NCBI GenBank assembly: GCA_944389615.1 | Contig: CALXNA010000019.1 | Coordinates: forward strand, 1 to 64,000 | DNA length: 64,000 nucleotides | Direction: 5' to 3' | Source of the DNA: an uncultured Anaerobiospirillum sp. | Lineage (GTDB): Bacteria; Pseudomonadota; Gammaproteobacteria; Enterobacterales; Succinivibrionaceae | Part shown: in pieces, positions 25,327 through 33,688 of the stretch | Layout of the letters: each line of letters starts with the position of its first letter | How positions within the stretch are numbered: position 1 is the first letter of the stretch | Program-made: the position numbers and the translations under genes | Notes under the pieces: generated by a model | Database searches by the model: none | What the model saw: only the letters and a program-made list of their open reading frames with translations | What the model was told of the DNA's origin: nothing

Positions 25327-25403
25327 GGCTATGTAGCTCAGTCGGTTAGAGCGCGGCACTCATAATGCTGAGGTCACTGGTTCGATTCCAGTCATAGCTA
25401 CCA
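25327..25403 (+). tRNA. tRNA-Met, elongator type (anticodon CAT)
   Basis: Acceptor arms GGCTATG / CATAGCT and anticodon loop CTCATAA. The first base pairs with the 3' arm, unlike initiator tRNA. CCA is encoded. Gln/Met tRNA clusters also lie next to the miaB region in E. coli, which supports conserved order. Confidence 0.96.
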
Positions 25404-25418
25404 TGACTTCCCAAAAGG

Positions 25419-25447
25419 CACCAAGAGGCAACTCAAGGTGTTTTTTT
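25419..25447 (+). terminator. Terminator of the tRNA operon
   Basis: CACC-AA-GAG, a GCAA tetraloop, then CTC-AA-GGTG form a stem with a central AA/AA mismatch, followed by seven T residues. Confidence 0.75.
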
Positions 25448-25558
25448 GTTTTGGGGCTTCCGCAGATCTTGCTGCGCGCAGGTCGCGCAGGCGCAGGTCG
25501 CGCGCCTCACCTTCCCCATCTTCTGGCGGCGCTGCCGCGCCTTCTCCCTTCCCCTTCC

Positions 25559-26008
25559 TTATTCCTTGTCGGGGGCTGCTTGCTCGTTTTGTTGCTGGTA
25601 GTCGACCAAGGCGCGCTCTAAGCTTTTTAAGATGAACTCCGAGTTGGCGGCATGCTTCTCGACCGCGGCGATGCGGGTGTTGAGATTGACCAGCTCCTGC
25701 TGCAGGAACTGGTAGTCGTTGCTGGCCTTGCTCACCATGCTCTGCATGGCGTTGACCTCGTCGCGCATGCGACTGTAGTCAGAGCTGAGCAGCTCAATCT
25801 CGCGCGAGATGTCGACCAAGTTGTTTTGCAGGCTGTTCATCTTGTTCTTGACGGTGAAGACGTTGGAGCTGCTTGAGAGATAGCGCAGCGAGTCCTTTTG
25901 GTCTTTGACCGTGAAGGTTAAGAACACCACCTGAACCGAGAGGGTGATGACGGCTAATGACAAAGCGGCAGTAATGATAATCAAGGGCTTGCTGCTTTTA
26001 CCTTCCAT
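25559..26008 (-). CDS. Single-pass membrane protein with a periplasmic or cytoplasmic coiled coil
   Basis: 149 residues from the ATG at 26008, with GAGGGGAG upstream. A short basic start (MEGKSSK) precedes a membrane helix (PLIIITAALSLAVITLSVQV). Roughly 100 residues of heptad-like coiled coil follow (NKMNSLQNNLVDISREIELL; EVNAMQSMVSKAS). The tail is acidic and Gln-rich. The basic N-terminus suggests Nin-Cout topology. It resembles many small envelope proteins but no family can be named. It is convergent with the tRNA operon. Confidence 0.75.
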   Translation of the reverse strand: MEGKSSKPLIIITAALSLAVITLSVQVVFLTFTVKDQKDSLRYLSSSSNVFTVKNKMNSLQNNLVDISREIELLSSDYSRMRDEVNAMQSMVSKASNDYQFLQQELVNLNTRIAAVEKHAANSEFILKSLERALVDYQQQNEQAAPDKE

Positions 26009-26669
26009 GCTCTCTCCCCTCACCACACAAGACAGTGCCGTGTCGGCGCTGCCACCCAATACGCTATCCTGTTATTGTAGCCTCAGAGGGCGGCCGAACC
26101 AATGCGCTGGCTGCAGGTTCTTGCATGGAGAGTTGAGCTAGCGCACAGAAAAGCCGCGCGCTGCCCGCTGTTAGTGCTCGCGCGGCGCTTCCGCCTGCCT
26201 GCGCGGTGGCCGCGCATAGCCTGCACCAAGCTTGCGCGGGTATCGGCGCGACCTGCGCTACGGCTGCGCAGTGGTCGTGCGTGACCTGGGTGGTGAGCAT
26301 GACCTGCGCTGGGGGAGTCTATGGCAATTTGGGGAGATAGCTCACTTAAAGGTTGGGCGCAGCCTTAGTTGGGGCTTAGTGCTGTCTTGAGTGAAACTTA
26401 GGAAAATGGCTTATTTATCGCGTTTTTGAGTGATTTGGGTCACCTTTTGCGAACTTTTTAGCAAAAGAGCCAAAAAGAGGCAGAACGCTAAGTTTTGCCT
26501 AAGAAGCGCATGTTTAAATGCAATCATAGACACGCAACCCAGTGCTTAGCACTGGTATCTGACCTAAGCCCTTCGCGGGCGCGCCCGATTGTCCTAGGCT
26601 GCGGCGCTAAGTCAGTGATTGCTGCGGTAAGTGCACTGCGCTTACTGCCCTAACGACGAGGAGACTGAT
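26009..26669. promoter_or_regulatory. 660-bp intergenic region upstream of the BOF genes
   Basis: No gene is supported. The first half is GC-rich with many GCGC words. The second half is AT-rich and contains the perfect inverted repeat CCAGTGC-TTA-GCACTGG at 26539-26555, a candidate operator or leader hairpin ahead of the BOF gene at 26670. Confidence 0.4.
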
Positions 26670-27065
26670 ATGAATAAGATTGCCGTTTTAGCAAGCGCTG
26701 TGACCTTAGCTTTAGCCGGATCGACCATGGCCGCAGCCTCCGGGATGGGACCGGGGGGCTTTGCCCACCACCGCGGAGGCCCGGGCGGCTTTGGCGCCCC
26801 GAATCTGCCGGTCGTGACGGTGGCCCAGCTGCAACAGTCCTACCACGACGATGCCCGAGTTGCGATGCAGGGCCGTCTCACCAACTTCTACGGGCACGAC
26901 CGCTACGAGTTCACCGACAGTACCGGTACGATCTTGGTCGAGTTAGACGATGACCGCAATTGGTCGCACATCAACCGAGACCAGCTCATCATGATCTACG
27001 GCAAAGTCGACTACGACGATGGCCGGATCGAAGTTGAGGTCAAGCACGCCCGTCCACTCGAGTAG
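26670..27065 (+). CDS. Periplasmic BOF (YgiW/YdeI-family) protein
   Basis: 131 residues, the usual BOF size, from the ATG at 26670 (GAGGAG upstream). A signal peptide (IAVLASAVTLALAGSTMAAA) leads into a Gly/His-rich linker (GPGGFAHHRGGPGGFG). The OB-fold follows: ARVAMQGRLTNFYGHDRYEF, then GTILVELDDDRNW, IMIYGKVDYDD and IEVEVKHARPLE. E. coli YgiW and YdeI are stress-induced periplasmic proteins of this fold; the ligand is unsettled. It is the first of three BOF genes in a row on this strand, each with its own ribosome-binding site. Confidence 0.92.
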   Translation: MNKIAVLASAVTLALAGSTMAAASGMGPGGFAHHRGGPGGFGAPNLPVVTVAQLQQSYHDDARVAMQGRLTNFYGHDRYEFTDSTGTILVELDDDRNWSHINRDQLIMIYGKVDYDDGRIEVEVKHARPLE

Positions 27066-27287
27066 CTGGAGCTAGGGCGCAGCGCGCCGACACTGTCAGT
27101 TGGCGCTAGCCATGCAAGGGTGAGGCTAGCCATAAAAGGCTAGACTTGCCTCAAAGAAGTGCGCGCGACCTGCTACCGCGCCACCTTCCGTAGCCGCTTT
27201 ACAGTTCCGTGGTGTTTTTAGCTTTCTTTTTGACCTCCCGTCTTGGGGCTGGAACTGTGCAATTTTTCTGACATAAGGAGAGTAATC
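27066..27287 (+). other. Gap between the first and second BOF genes of the cluster
   Basis: 222 bases with GCTAGCCAT repeated (about 27106 and 27126). No gene or clear terminator is seen. Confidence 0.35.
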
Positions 27288-27686
27288 GTGAACAAGTTCA
27301 TTGCTTTAGCCAGTGCCGCAGCTTTGGCTGTTGTGACCAGTACTGCTTTTGCCGCTCCAGCCAGTGGCTTTGCCCAAGGCGGCCAATACACCCCACAAGG
27401 GCCAGCGGGCTTTAGCGCTCCGTCGGCCAATCCGCAAACGGTGCAGCAGGTGTTAGAGCAGGGCTATGACGATCAACGCGTCACCTTGGTCGGCCGTCTC
27501 ACCAACTTCTTCGGCCATGACCGTTATGAGTTCAGCGATGACACGGGCCGCATTGAGATCGAGCTCGATGATGATCGCGATTGGTCCTTTATCTCCAAGG
27601 ACGAGCTCATCACCATTTATGGCGACGTCGACCGCGATTATAACTCCGTCAAGATCGACGTTAAGGACGCCCGCCCAGTTAAGTAA
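27288..27686 (+). CDS. Periplasmic BOF (YgiW/YdeI-family) protein
   Basis: 132 residues with a GTG start at 27288 directly after AAGGAGAG. The signal peptide ends in TAFA before APASGF. The OB-fold domain RVTLVGRLTNFFGHDRYEFS, GRIEIELDDDRDW, ITIYGDVDRDYN and VKIDVKDARPVK aligns closely with the neighbouring BOF proteins, consistent with local duplication. An ATG further upstream (27243) has no ribosome-binding site. Confidence 0.92.
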   Translation: MNKFIALASAAALAVVTSTAFAAPASGFAQGGQYTPQGPAGFSAPSANPQTVQQVLEQGYDDQRVTLVGRLTNFFGHDRYEFSDDTGRIEIELDDDRDWSFISKDELITIYGDVDRDYNSVKIDVKDARPVK

Positions 27687-27790
27687 GAGTTCCGCGTCAG
27701 CGCTCATGTGAGGTCAAGTGACCTCGTCTCAGATCTGTCTGTTTTGGAGGCGGCGCAGCTTCACAAAGAAGCGCACAGCGCCGGATAGGA

Positions 27791-28231
27791 ATGAAGAAGT
27801 TATCAGTTTTAGCCTTAACCACCGTGTTCTGCTTAGCCGGTTCTGCCGCCATGGCCGATGATTGGTACCGCGACTACAACGGCGGTGCACCACAGGGCTT
27901 CGGCGCCAACTTAAACACGGTACAAGCTGTCAAGAGCGATGCCCGTGACGATCAGTACGTCACCTTACGCGGCCGCTTAGTGGACTACTTAGGCCACGAC
28001 CACTACGAGTTTGCCGACAACACCGGCACCATTGAGGTCGAGCTCGATGACGACTACAACTGGTCGTCCATCTCCAAGGGCGAGTTAATCGAGATCACCG
28101 GTAAGGTCGATAAGGAATTCTTCTCGACTACGATCGATGTTAAGCGCGCGGTCTCCTTAGAGAAGGGCCCGGCTGCCCAACCGCAAGGCCCACGCGGCCC
28201 ACAAGGCATGCAAGGTCCGGTTCCACGCTAA
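27791..28231 (+). CDS. Periplasmic BOF (YgiW/YdeI-family) protein
   Basis: 146 residues. The signal peptide (MKKLSVLALTTVFCLAGSAAMA) is followed by DDWYRDYNG. The OB-fold reads YVTLRGRLVDYLGHDHYEFA, GTIEVELDDDYNW and IEITGKVDKEF. An added C-terminal tail, PAAQPQGPRGPQGMQGPVPR, is absent from the two upstream paralogues. Leu codons are largely TTA, as in dnaK, suggesting high expression. It ends the BOF series. Confidence 0.92.
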   Translation: MKKLSVLALTTVFCLAGSAAMADDWYRDYNGGAPQGFGANLNTVQAVKSDARDDQYVTLRGRLVDYLGHDHYEFADNTGTIEVELDDDYNWSSISKGELIEITGKVDKEFFSTTIDVKRAVSLEKGPAAQPQGPRGPQGMQGPVPR

Positions 28232-28551
28232 CTGAGCGCCGCGCTCTTTGAGCGCATCATCTGACTTGCAATTTGACCCTAAGGCGGTCCGAGGTGACTT
28301 GGTACCGCCTTATCTGTGTCTGCGCGCCAAGGCTGCGCTGGCTGTGCTGGCTGCGCTGTGCGAGCGGCGCCGCGCTGGCCGCGCCGTGGCGACCGTGGAG
28401 TCCGCAGCCCCTTGACTGCGTGCGCCACTGTGGTGCAGTAGGGCCCGGCGGCTGAGGGGCGTGGGCCTGCGTGGGGCAGCGTTTTTTGATCGCGGTCACG
28501 CAATGGCTTATGATCACGGCAGCTTTGTGTGTTGCAGGTTCAGGAGGCGTA
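28232..28551 (+). other. Intergenic region between the BOF cluster and ydiJ
   Basis: 320 bases without a supported gene. GAGCGC / GCGCTC arms just past 28234 may form the BOF terminator. The rest is GC-rich and contains short words such as CTGCGCTGGCTG. A frame continues upstream of ydiJ but lacks a ribosome-binding site. Confidence 0.4.
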
Positions 28552-31500
28552 ATGGCTGGGGTAATTCCGCGCATTGCTAATTTGGCCAAGGTCGAGGCTC
28601 ATTACCAAAAGTTTTTGGAGGCGTTAGCGCAGTCAGGCTTCAAGGGCGAGATTGAGTCCAGCTACGCGGCGCGCCTGCTGTGCGCGACCGATAACTCGGT
28701 CTATCAGCGCATGCCGCAGGCGGTCGTATTCCCGCAAGATAAGGCCGATGTGGTGCAGCTTTTCAAGCTGGCAGCGCAGAGCACCTTTGCCTCCATCGTC
28801 CTCACGCCGCGCGGCGGCGGTACCGGCACCAACGGCCAGTCGCTGTCCTCAGGCGTCATCATCGATATGTCGCGCCATATGAAGCGCGTCTCGGAGCTTG
28901 ATGTCGCCGCTCATAAGGTCTGGGTGGAAGCCGGTGTCATCAAAGACGAGCTCAATGAAATACTCGCGCCGCACCGCCTCTTCTTCTCGCCGGAGCTCTC
29001 GACCTCATCGCGTGCCTGTATCGGCGGCATGATCAGCAATGATGCCGCGGGCCAAGGCTCGTTAAAGTATGGCCGTACTTCACAGCATATCAACGCCGTG
29101 GAGGTGGTACTGCGCGATGGCACCTTGACCACCTTCGGTCCGGTGACTGGAGCTGAGCTTAAGGCCAAGCTCGCCTTGCCCGGGCTTGAGGGTGAGATCT
29201 ACCGGCAGTGCTACGACCTGCTCAAGGCCAATGCGGCCCAAGTCGCCCAGCACTTCCCTAAGCTCAATCGCTTTTTGACCGGCTATGACCTCGCTCATGC
29301 CTATGATGCCGCAAGCGATACCTTGAATTTGGCGCGCCTTATCTGCGGCGCCGAGGGCACCTTAGCCTCCATCGTCGGGGCGGAGCTTGATTTAACCGTC
29401 AAGCCAGACTATCGCGCCTTGGTCGTGATCAAGTACCGCGACTATATCTCGGCGCTGCGCCATGCTAATGCCTTGATTAAGGCTGGGGCCTTCTCCGTTG
29501 AGACCGTCGACTCCAAGGTCTTAACCCTTGCCAAGAAGGATCCGGTCTGGCTTACGGTACAAGAGTACATCCAAGATGTGCCCGGCGCGGAGATCATGGG
29601 CGTCAACATCGTCGAGTTCAATGGCGCCTCGGCCGAAGCGTCCGCGCAGCAGGCGCAAGTTGAGGCCTTGGCCGCAGCTTGCAATGGCAAGGGGCGTCGC
29701 TCGAGCGCCGAGAAGATGGGCATCTTGGGGGCGCAGATTGTGGACACTCCCAGTGGCATCAGCGCCGTCTATGGTATGCGTAAGAAGGCGGTGGGCCTGT
29801 TGGGCTCAGCGGCCGGGGCCAAGAAGCTGGTACCTTTTACCGAAGATACGGTGGTGCCGCCTGATAACTTGGCCGATTACATCGTGGAGTTCCGGGCGCT
29901 GCTCGATGGCCTTGAGGTCGAGTATGGCATGTTCGGCCATGTCGATACCGGCCTGATGCATGTGCGCCCAGCCCTTGACCTGACCTTGGACGAAGACAAG
30001 CAGAAGCTCATCACCATCTCCCATGGCGTGGTGGAGCTGGTCAAGAAGTACGGGGGCCAGATGTGGGGTGAGCATGGCCGCGGCTATCGCTCCTGCTTTG
30101 GCGAGGTCTTTTTCGGCGAACTCTATCCGGTCGCCCGCAAGATCAAGGCGATCTTCGATCCGGACAATCGCTTAAACCCGGGCAAGATCTGCGTGCCGTG
30201 GGGTAATGAGCACGATAAGCTCGTAGCCTTAGATGACCCGATGCGCGGCGACCTCGACCGCACCATCGATCTTAAGGTACGCACCGCCTTTGAGGGCGCC
30301 TTAAACTGCAATGGCAATGGCCAGTGCTTTAGCTACTCGCAGGCCGCGCTGATGTGCCCAAGCTATCGCTATAGCCACGACCATGTCAAATCGCCGAAGG
30401 GCTACTCGGGCCTGATGCGCGAGTGGCTGCGCCTGATGACTGAGCGCCAAGTGGACATCAACGCGGTCGAAAACGAGCTCTTAGCGTCCGCTTCGCGCGC
30501 CGATCGCTCGTGGGGCGACTACCTCAAAGAAGGTCTTGGTTACCTTAAGAACTTAGGGCCGCGCACCTATCACACCCTCTTTGACCGCGACGACTTCAAC
30601 CATGAGTACTTAGGCCATGTCGCCACCTGCCTTGCCTGCAAGTCGTGCAAGACCCAATGCCCCGCCCACGTCAATGCCGCCGAGCTCAACTCACGCTTCT
30701 TAAACTTCTATTACAGCCGCTATCTGCGCCCGAGCATGGATCTTCTGACCTTAAATGCTGAGCGCACCACGCCGCTGATGGCACGCTTCCCGACCATTGG
30801 CAATGCCATGATGGACAATGGCTTGAGCAAGCTGCTCTTAGAGAAGGTCTGCAAGTTCGTCGACGTGCCGCGTTTTAACGCCGTGCCGCTGGCAGCGCAG
30901 GCCAAGGCCGCAGGCATCCCATGCCTCAAGATCAAGGAAGCCACCGAGCGCGCTGCCCACTACGAGGTGGTGGTTGTGGCCAATGCCTTCACTGCCGCCT
31001 ACGAGGCGGACGCCTTGATCGAGTGGGCCCAGCTTATCAAGGCCATGGGCTTTAGAGTGGCGATCTTAAAGCCGTACACCAACGGCAAGCTCATGGTAAT
31101 CCGTGGCGCACGAGGCCAGTTTATCAAGTGCGCGCGCAAGCAGGCCCAGCGCTTAAGCGGCCTGTACCAAAAGGGCGTAACCTTGGTCGGTTTTGACCCG
31201 GCCTTAACCATCTGCTACCGCGATGAGTACCCAGCACTGGTGCCAAACTGCCCGGAGTTTAAGGTGCTCTTACCGGAGGAGTGGTTAAAGCAGGCCTTGG
31301 CCTCGACCAACTGGGCCAAGCGCACCGCCCTGCGCGCGCGCCTCCCAGCTGTCGTCGCTGCCGACCAAACCGATCCGGTCTCAGCTGAGAGCGCAGACGC
31401 GATTGCGCCATGCCACTTCAATCAGGACTTCTACCTGTTCTGCCACTGCACCGAGCAGGCCTTGGTGCCGACCTCGGTGCGCATGTGGCAGGAGATCTTC

Positions 31501-31761
31501 GCCCACTTCGGACTGCGCCTCCTGCCGATCCCGGTCGCCTGCTGCGGCATGGCAGGCCTGTTTGGCCATATGCTGCCGAACCAAGCCGAGAGCCGTCAAG
31601 TCTACGAGCAGAACTGGCAGAGCAAGCTGCGCGCGCGCCCATTTGCCCAGTGCTTGGTCACCGGCTTCTCGTGCCGCTCGCAGGTGGCCCGCATGGAAGG
31701 TCAGCGCGCCAACCACCCAATCCATGTCTTACATGCCTTGCTGCAGCAGGCGCAGCGCTAA
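28552..31761 (+). CDS. ydiJ: YdiJ-like FAD-linked dehydrogenase / Fe-S oxidoreductase
   Basis: 1,069 residues from an ATG at 28552, with CAGGAGG just upstream. The FAD_binding_4 (PCMH) domain is at ~45-260, with TPRGGGTGTNGQSL and GGMISNDAAGQGS. The FAD-oxidase_C domain is at ~270-560 (EHGRGYRSCFG). Two Fe-S motifs follow (NCNGNGQCFSYSQAALMCP; CLACKSCKTQCP). A C-terminal CCG-type cysteine-rich region carries VACCGMAGLFGH. YdiJ and related enzymes oxidise D-2-hydroxy acids such as D-2-hydroxyglutarate or D-lactate and pass electrons through the Fe-S clusters. The substrate cannot be fixed from sequence. The gene is transcribed alone. Confidence 0.9.
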   Translation: MAGVIPRIANLAKVEAHYQKFLEALAQSGFKGEIESSYAARLLCATDNSVYQRMPQAVVFPQDKADVVQLFKLAAQSTFASIVLTPRGGGTGTNGQSLSSGVIIDMSRHMKRVSELDVAAHKVWVEAGVIKDELNEILAPHRLFFSPELSTSSRACIGGMISNDAAGQGSLKYGRTSQHINAVEVVLRDGTLTTFGPVTGAELKAKLALPGLEGEIYRQCYDLLKANAAQVAQHFPKLNRFLTGYDLAHAYDAASDTLNLARLICGAEGTLASIVGAELDLTVKPDYRALVVIKYRDYISALRHANALIKAGAFSVETVDSKVLTLAKKDPVWLTVQEYIQDVPGAEIMGVNIVEFNGASAEASAQQAQVEALAAACNGKGRRSSAEKMGILGAQIVDTPSGISAVYGMRKKAVGLLGSAAGAKKLVPFTEDTVVPPDNLADYIVEFRALLDGLEVEYGMFGHVDTGLMHVRPALDLTLDEDKQKLITISHGVVELVKKYGGQMWGEHGRGYRSCFGEVFFGELYPVARKIKAIFDPDNRLNPGKICVPWGNEHDKLVALDDPMRGDLDRTIDLKVRTAFEGALNCNGNGQCFSYSQAALMCPSYRYSHDHVKSPKGYSGLMREWLRLMTERQVDINAVENELLASASRADRSWGDYLKEGLGYLKNLGPRTYHTLFDRDDFNHEYLGHVATCLACKSCKTQCPAHVNAAELNSRFLNFYYSRYLRPSMDLLTLNAERTTPLMARFPTIGNAMMDNGLSKLLLEKVCKFVDVPRFNAVPLAAQAKAAGIPCLKIKEATERAAHYEVVVVANAFTAAYEADALIEWAQLIKAMGFRVAILKPYTNGKLMVIRGARGQFIKCARKQAQRLSGLYQKGVTLVGFDPALTICYRDEYPALVPNCPEFKVLLPEEWLKQALASTNWAKRTALRARLPAVVAADQTDPVSAESADAIAPCHFNQDFYLFCHCTEQALVPTSVRMWQEIFAHFGLRLLPIPVACCGMAGLFGHMLPNQAESRQVYEQNWQSKLRARPFAQCLVTGFSCRSQVARMEGQRANHPIHVLHALLQQAQR

Positions 31762-31862
31762 CGCTGGGCGCGCCCGGCGAGCGGCGAGCGCTCCGCGGGC
31801 GCGCCGCGCGCCGCCTGATTGTTGTACACTGAGGCCTAAGGTTTTAGGTTGCGGGGGCGGCG

Positions 31863-32381
31863 ATGCGCTTGACGTTCAAAGACAAGGTCTTAACGGTGTT
31901 GGGCTTTATCATCTTCTTGGTGGTCGGCCCGGCCATCATGGTCTACTTGTCGACCTTAGATGACACCACCTTCCTTGATAACAAGAGCACCACGCTGTAC
32001 CTTGCCGGGCTCATGTCCGCAGTGGGCCTTGCCTTGGCGCTCTGGGCCAATTACACCTTGATCGTCCAAGGCGAAGGCGGAGCGGGCAACTTCGGCCCGG
32101 TCAAGCTCATGACCGAGACGCGCCACCTTGTGCGCTCCGGGCCTTACAGCATCTGCCGCAACCCGATGCACCTTGGAGTTTTCTTTTACTATGCGGGCTT
32201 TGCCTGCGCCTTAAATTCCCTTATGGCGCTGCTCGTGCCCTTGGCCTTTATCGTCTTTGCGTACTTTAATGCCATCGTCCTCGATGAGCCGCGCTTAAAG
32301 CGTGACTTCCCTGAGGAGTGGAGCATCTACCAGTCCGAAGTGCCGCGCTTTTTGCCGCGCGCGCTTAAGCGCCGCAAGTAG
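31863..32381 (+). CDS. Isoprenylcysteine carboxyl methyltransferase (ICMT/PEMT)-family membrane protein
   Basis: 172 residues with membrane helices near 12-32, 48-66 and a pair around 105-145. The family signature LVRSGPYSICRNPMHLGVFF (S-adenosylmethionine site) and DEPRLKRDFPEEWSIYQ near the C-terminus match bacterial ICMT-like proteins. These methylate lipids or small molecules; no substrate can be named here. The C-terminus ALKRRK and its stop are re-copied several times immediately downstream. Confidence 0.85.
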   Translation: MRLTFKDKVLTVLGFIIFLVVGPAIMVYLSTLDDTTFLDNKSTTLYLAGLMSAVGLALALWANYTLIVQGEGGAGNFGPVKLMTETRHLVRSGPYSICRNPMHLGVFFYYAGFACALNSLMALLVPLAFIVFAYFNAIVLDEPRLKRDFPEEWSIYQSEVPRFLPRALKRRK

Positions 32382-32522
32382 CCTGCGCTCAAGCGGCGCA
32401 AGTAGCCTGCGCTCAAGCGGCGCAAGTAGCCTGCGCTCAGCGCCGCAAGTAGCCTGCGCTCAAGCAGCGCAAGTAGCCTGCGCTCAGCGCCGCAAATAGC
32501 CTGCGCTCAGCGGCGCAAGTGC
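32358..32522 (+). repeat. 23-24-bp tandem array copying the 3' end (ALKRRK-stop) of the preceding gene
   Basis: After the stop at 32381, CCTGCGCTCAAGCGGCGC + AAGTAG recurs at 32382, 32406, 32430, 32453, 32477 and 32500. Each 24-bp unit would again read PALKRRK-stop in frame with the gene; some units lack one base. Confidence 0.9.
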
Positions 32523-32606
32523 GCCCAGCATCGAAGTAGCCGCGAAGGCCTGCGCCGGGCCAGTCGGGGCCGGGCGGCGAGGGAAGATTGTTGTGAGGAG
32601 ATTGTC

Positions 32607-33656
32607 ATGGAGGCTCAGGCCAAACAGGAGCTGTTAGCTCGAGTCCATCAGCTCTATGAGCAAGATGCCTTTGAGGGCATCATTGATCTGCTTGAGCCCA
32701 GCGTGGCTGAGTTGGAATTTGATTTGGCGCTGGAGCTGGCGCGAGCCTACATCAACTTGGGTAATACCATGGGCCAAGGCAAGGGCGATGAGCGCTACCT
32801 GCAGGCCAATGCCCTGCTCGATAAGTATGGCACCCAAGGCAAGGATCACGCGCCGTTTCTGTTCTACAAGGGCTATGCCCTCTTTAAGCTCGGCTTAGTC
32901 AACGACGCGCTGATTCGCTTTAACCGCGCGCTGCGCTTTGTCAAGTTCGGCGTCGACGATGCCTTGCTGCCGACCATCGAGCGTATGAAGGCCCTGTGCG
33001 AGAGCTTCGACCCGGACAATAACAGCACCAAGCTCAGCGCGGCGGACGAGGCGGTGCTCGATGCCCATATCAAGGAGCATTTTGGCATCTATCAGATCCT
33101 GTTTAAGACTGACCGCTACGAGCTTCTGCACGTCAAGCCCGATGAGGCCCACCCGTGGAATCTGATCGTGACCAAGGGCCTTGCAGGCAAGAAGCTCAAT
33201 GTCCCGCTAGGCGTCGACGAGCTCACCAACAGCCATGTGGAGCTGGCGCTCTGCCTGCCGCCTGAGTGGCAGTTTAGCTCGAGCGAAGAGTACAACCTCT
33301 GGCCCATCAACGCCTTATGCGAGCTCATCAACTTTATCTTGGCCGGAAGCGAGTTTGTCGGCTTTGGTTACACCTTCAGCAACGACAAGCCATGGCACAG
33401 CTCCACCGAGTTTAGCGGCGGCATGCTCACCGCCTTAGGCGGCTACAACCACCAAGCCCAAGAAGCCATCTTAACTGACGGCAGCTACGTGCGCTTCTTT
33501 GAGCTCATCTTCTTGTACCCAATGGAGCTGGCCTTCCGCAAAACCCATGATGCGGCCAGCCTCTTAGACCTCTTCGTGCAAAAGAGCGTGCGCCCAAGCC
33601 CTGTGCGCAAGCGCAGCGACGTCTGCGCCGCCCCAGCCGCCTTCACCAAGATCTAA
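32607..33656 (+). CDS. TPR plus SUFU (suppressor of fused-like) domain protein
   Basis: 349 residues, GAGGAG upstream of the ATG. The N-terminal ~140 residues form TPR-like helices (LALELARAYINLGNTMGQG; FLFYKGYALFKLGLVNDALI). Residues ~175-335 match the SUFU fold: VELALCLPPEWQFSSSEEYN, then WPINALCELINFILAG, and ILTDGSYVRFFELIFLYPME. Bacterial SUFU domains are frequent in immunity proteins of polymorphic toxin systems and in general-purpose adaptors. No toxin gene is visible nearby. It is convergent with rmuC, with only a 32-bp gap and no clear terminator. Confidence 0.85.
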   Translation: MEAQAKQELLARVHQLYEQDAFEGIIDLLEPSVAELEFDLALELARAYINLGNTMGQGKGDERYLQANALLDKYGTQGKDHAPFLFYKGYALFKLGLVNDALIRFNRALRFVKFGVDDALLPTIERMKALCESFDPDNNSTKLSAADEAVLDAHIKEHFGIYQILFKTDRYELLHVKPDEAHPWNLIVTKGLAGKKLNVPLGVDELTNSHVELALCLPPEWQFSSSEEYNLWPINALCELINFILAGSEFVGFGYTFSNDKPWHSSTEFSGGMLTALGGYNHQAQEAILTDGSYVRFFELIFLYPMELAFRKTHDAASLLDLFVQKSVRPSPVRKRSDVCAAPAAFTKI

Positions 33657-33688
33657 GAGACCCGCGCGCCCGCAGGCGTGCAGCGCCG

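Noticed and set aside
26009..26300. Small gene in the GC-rich gap before the BOF cluster
   Set aside because: Frames on both strands lack ribosome-binding sites and have shadow-like composition.
31403..31963. Plus-strand frame overlapping the ydiJ 3' end
   Set aside because: Ser/Arg/Pro-rich shadow of the YdiJ frame, whose CCG motif is intact.
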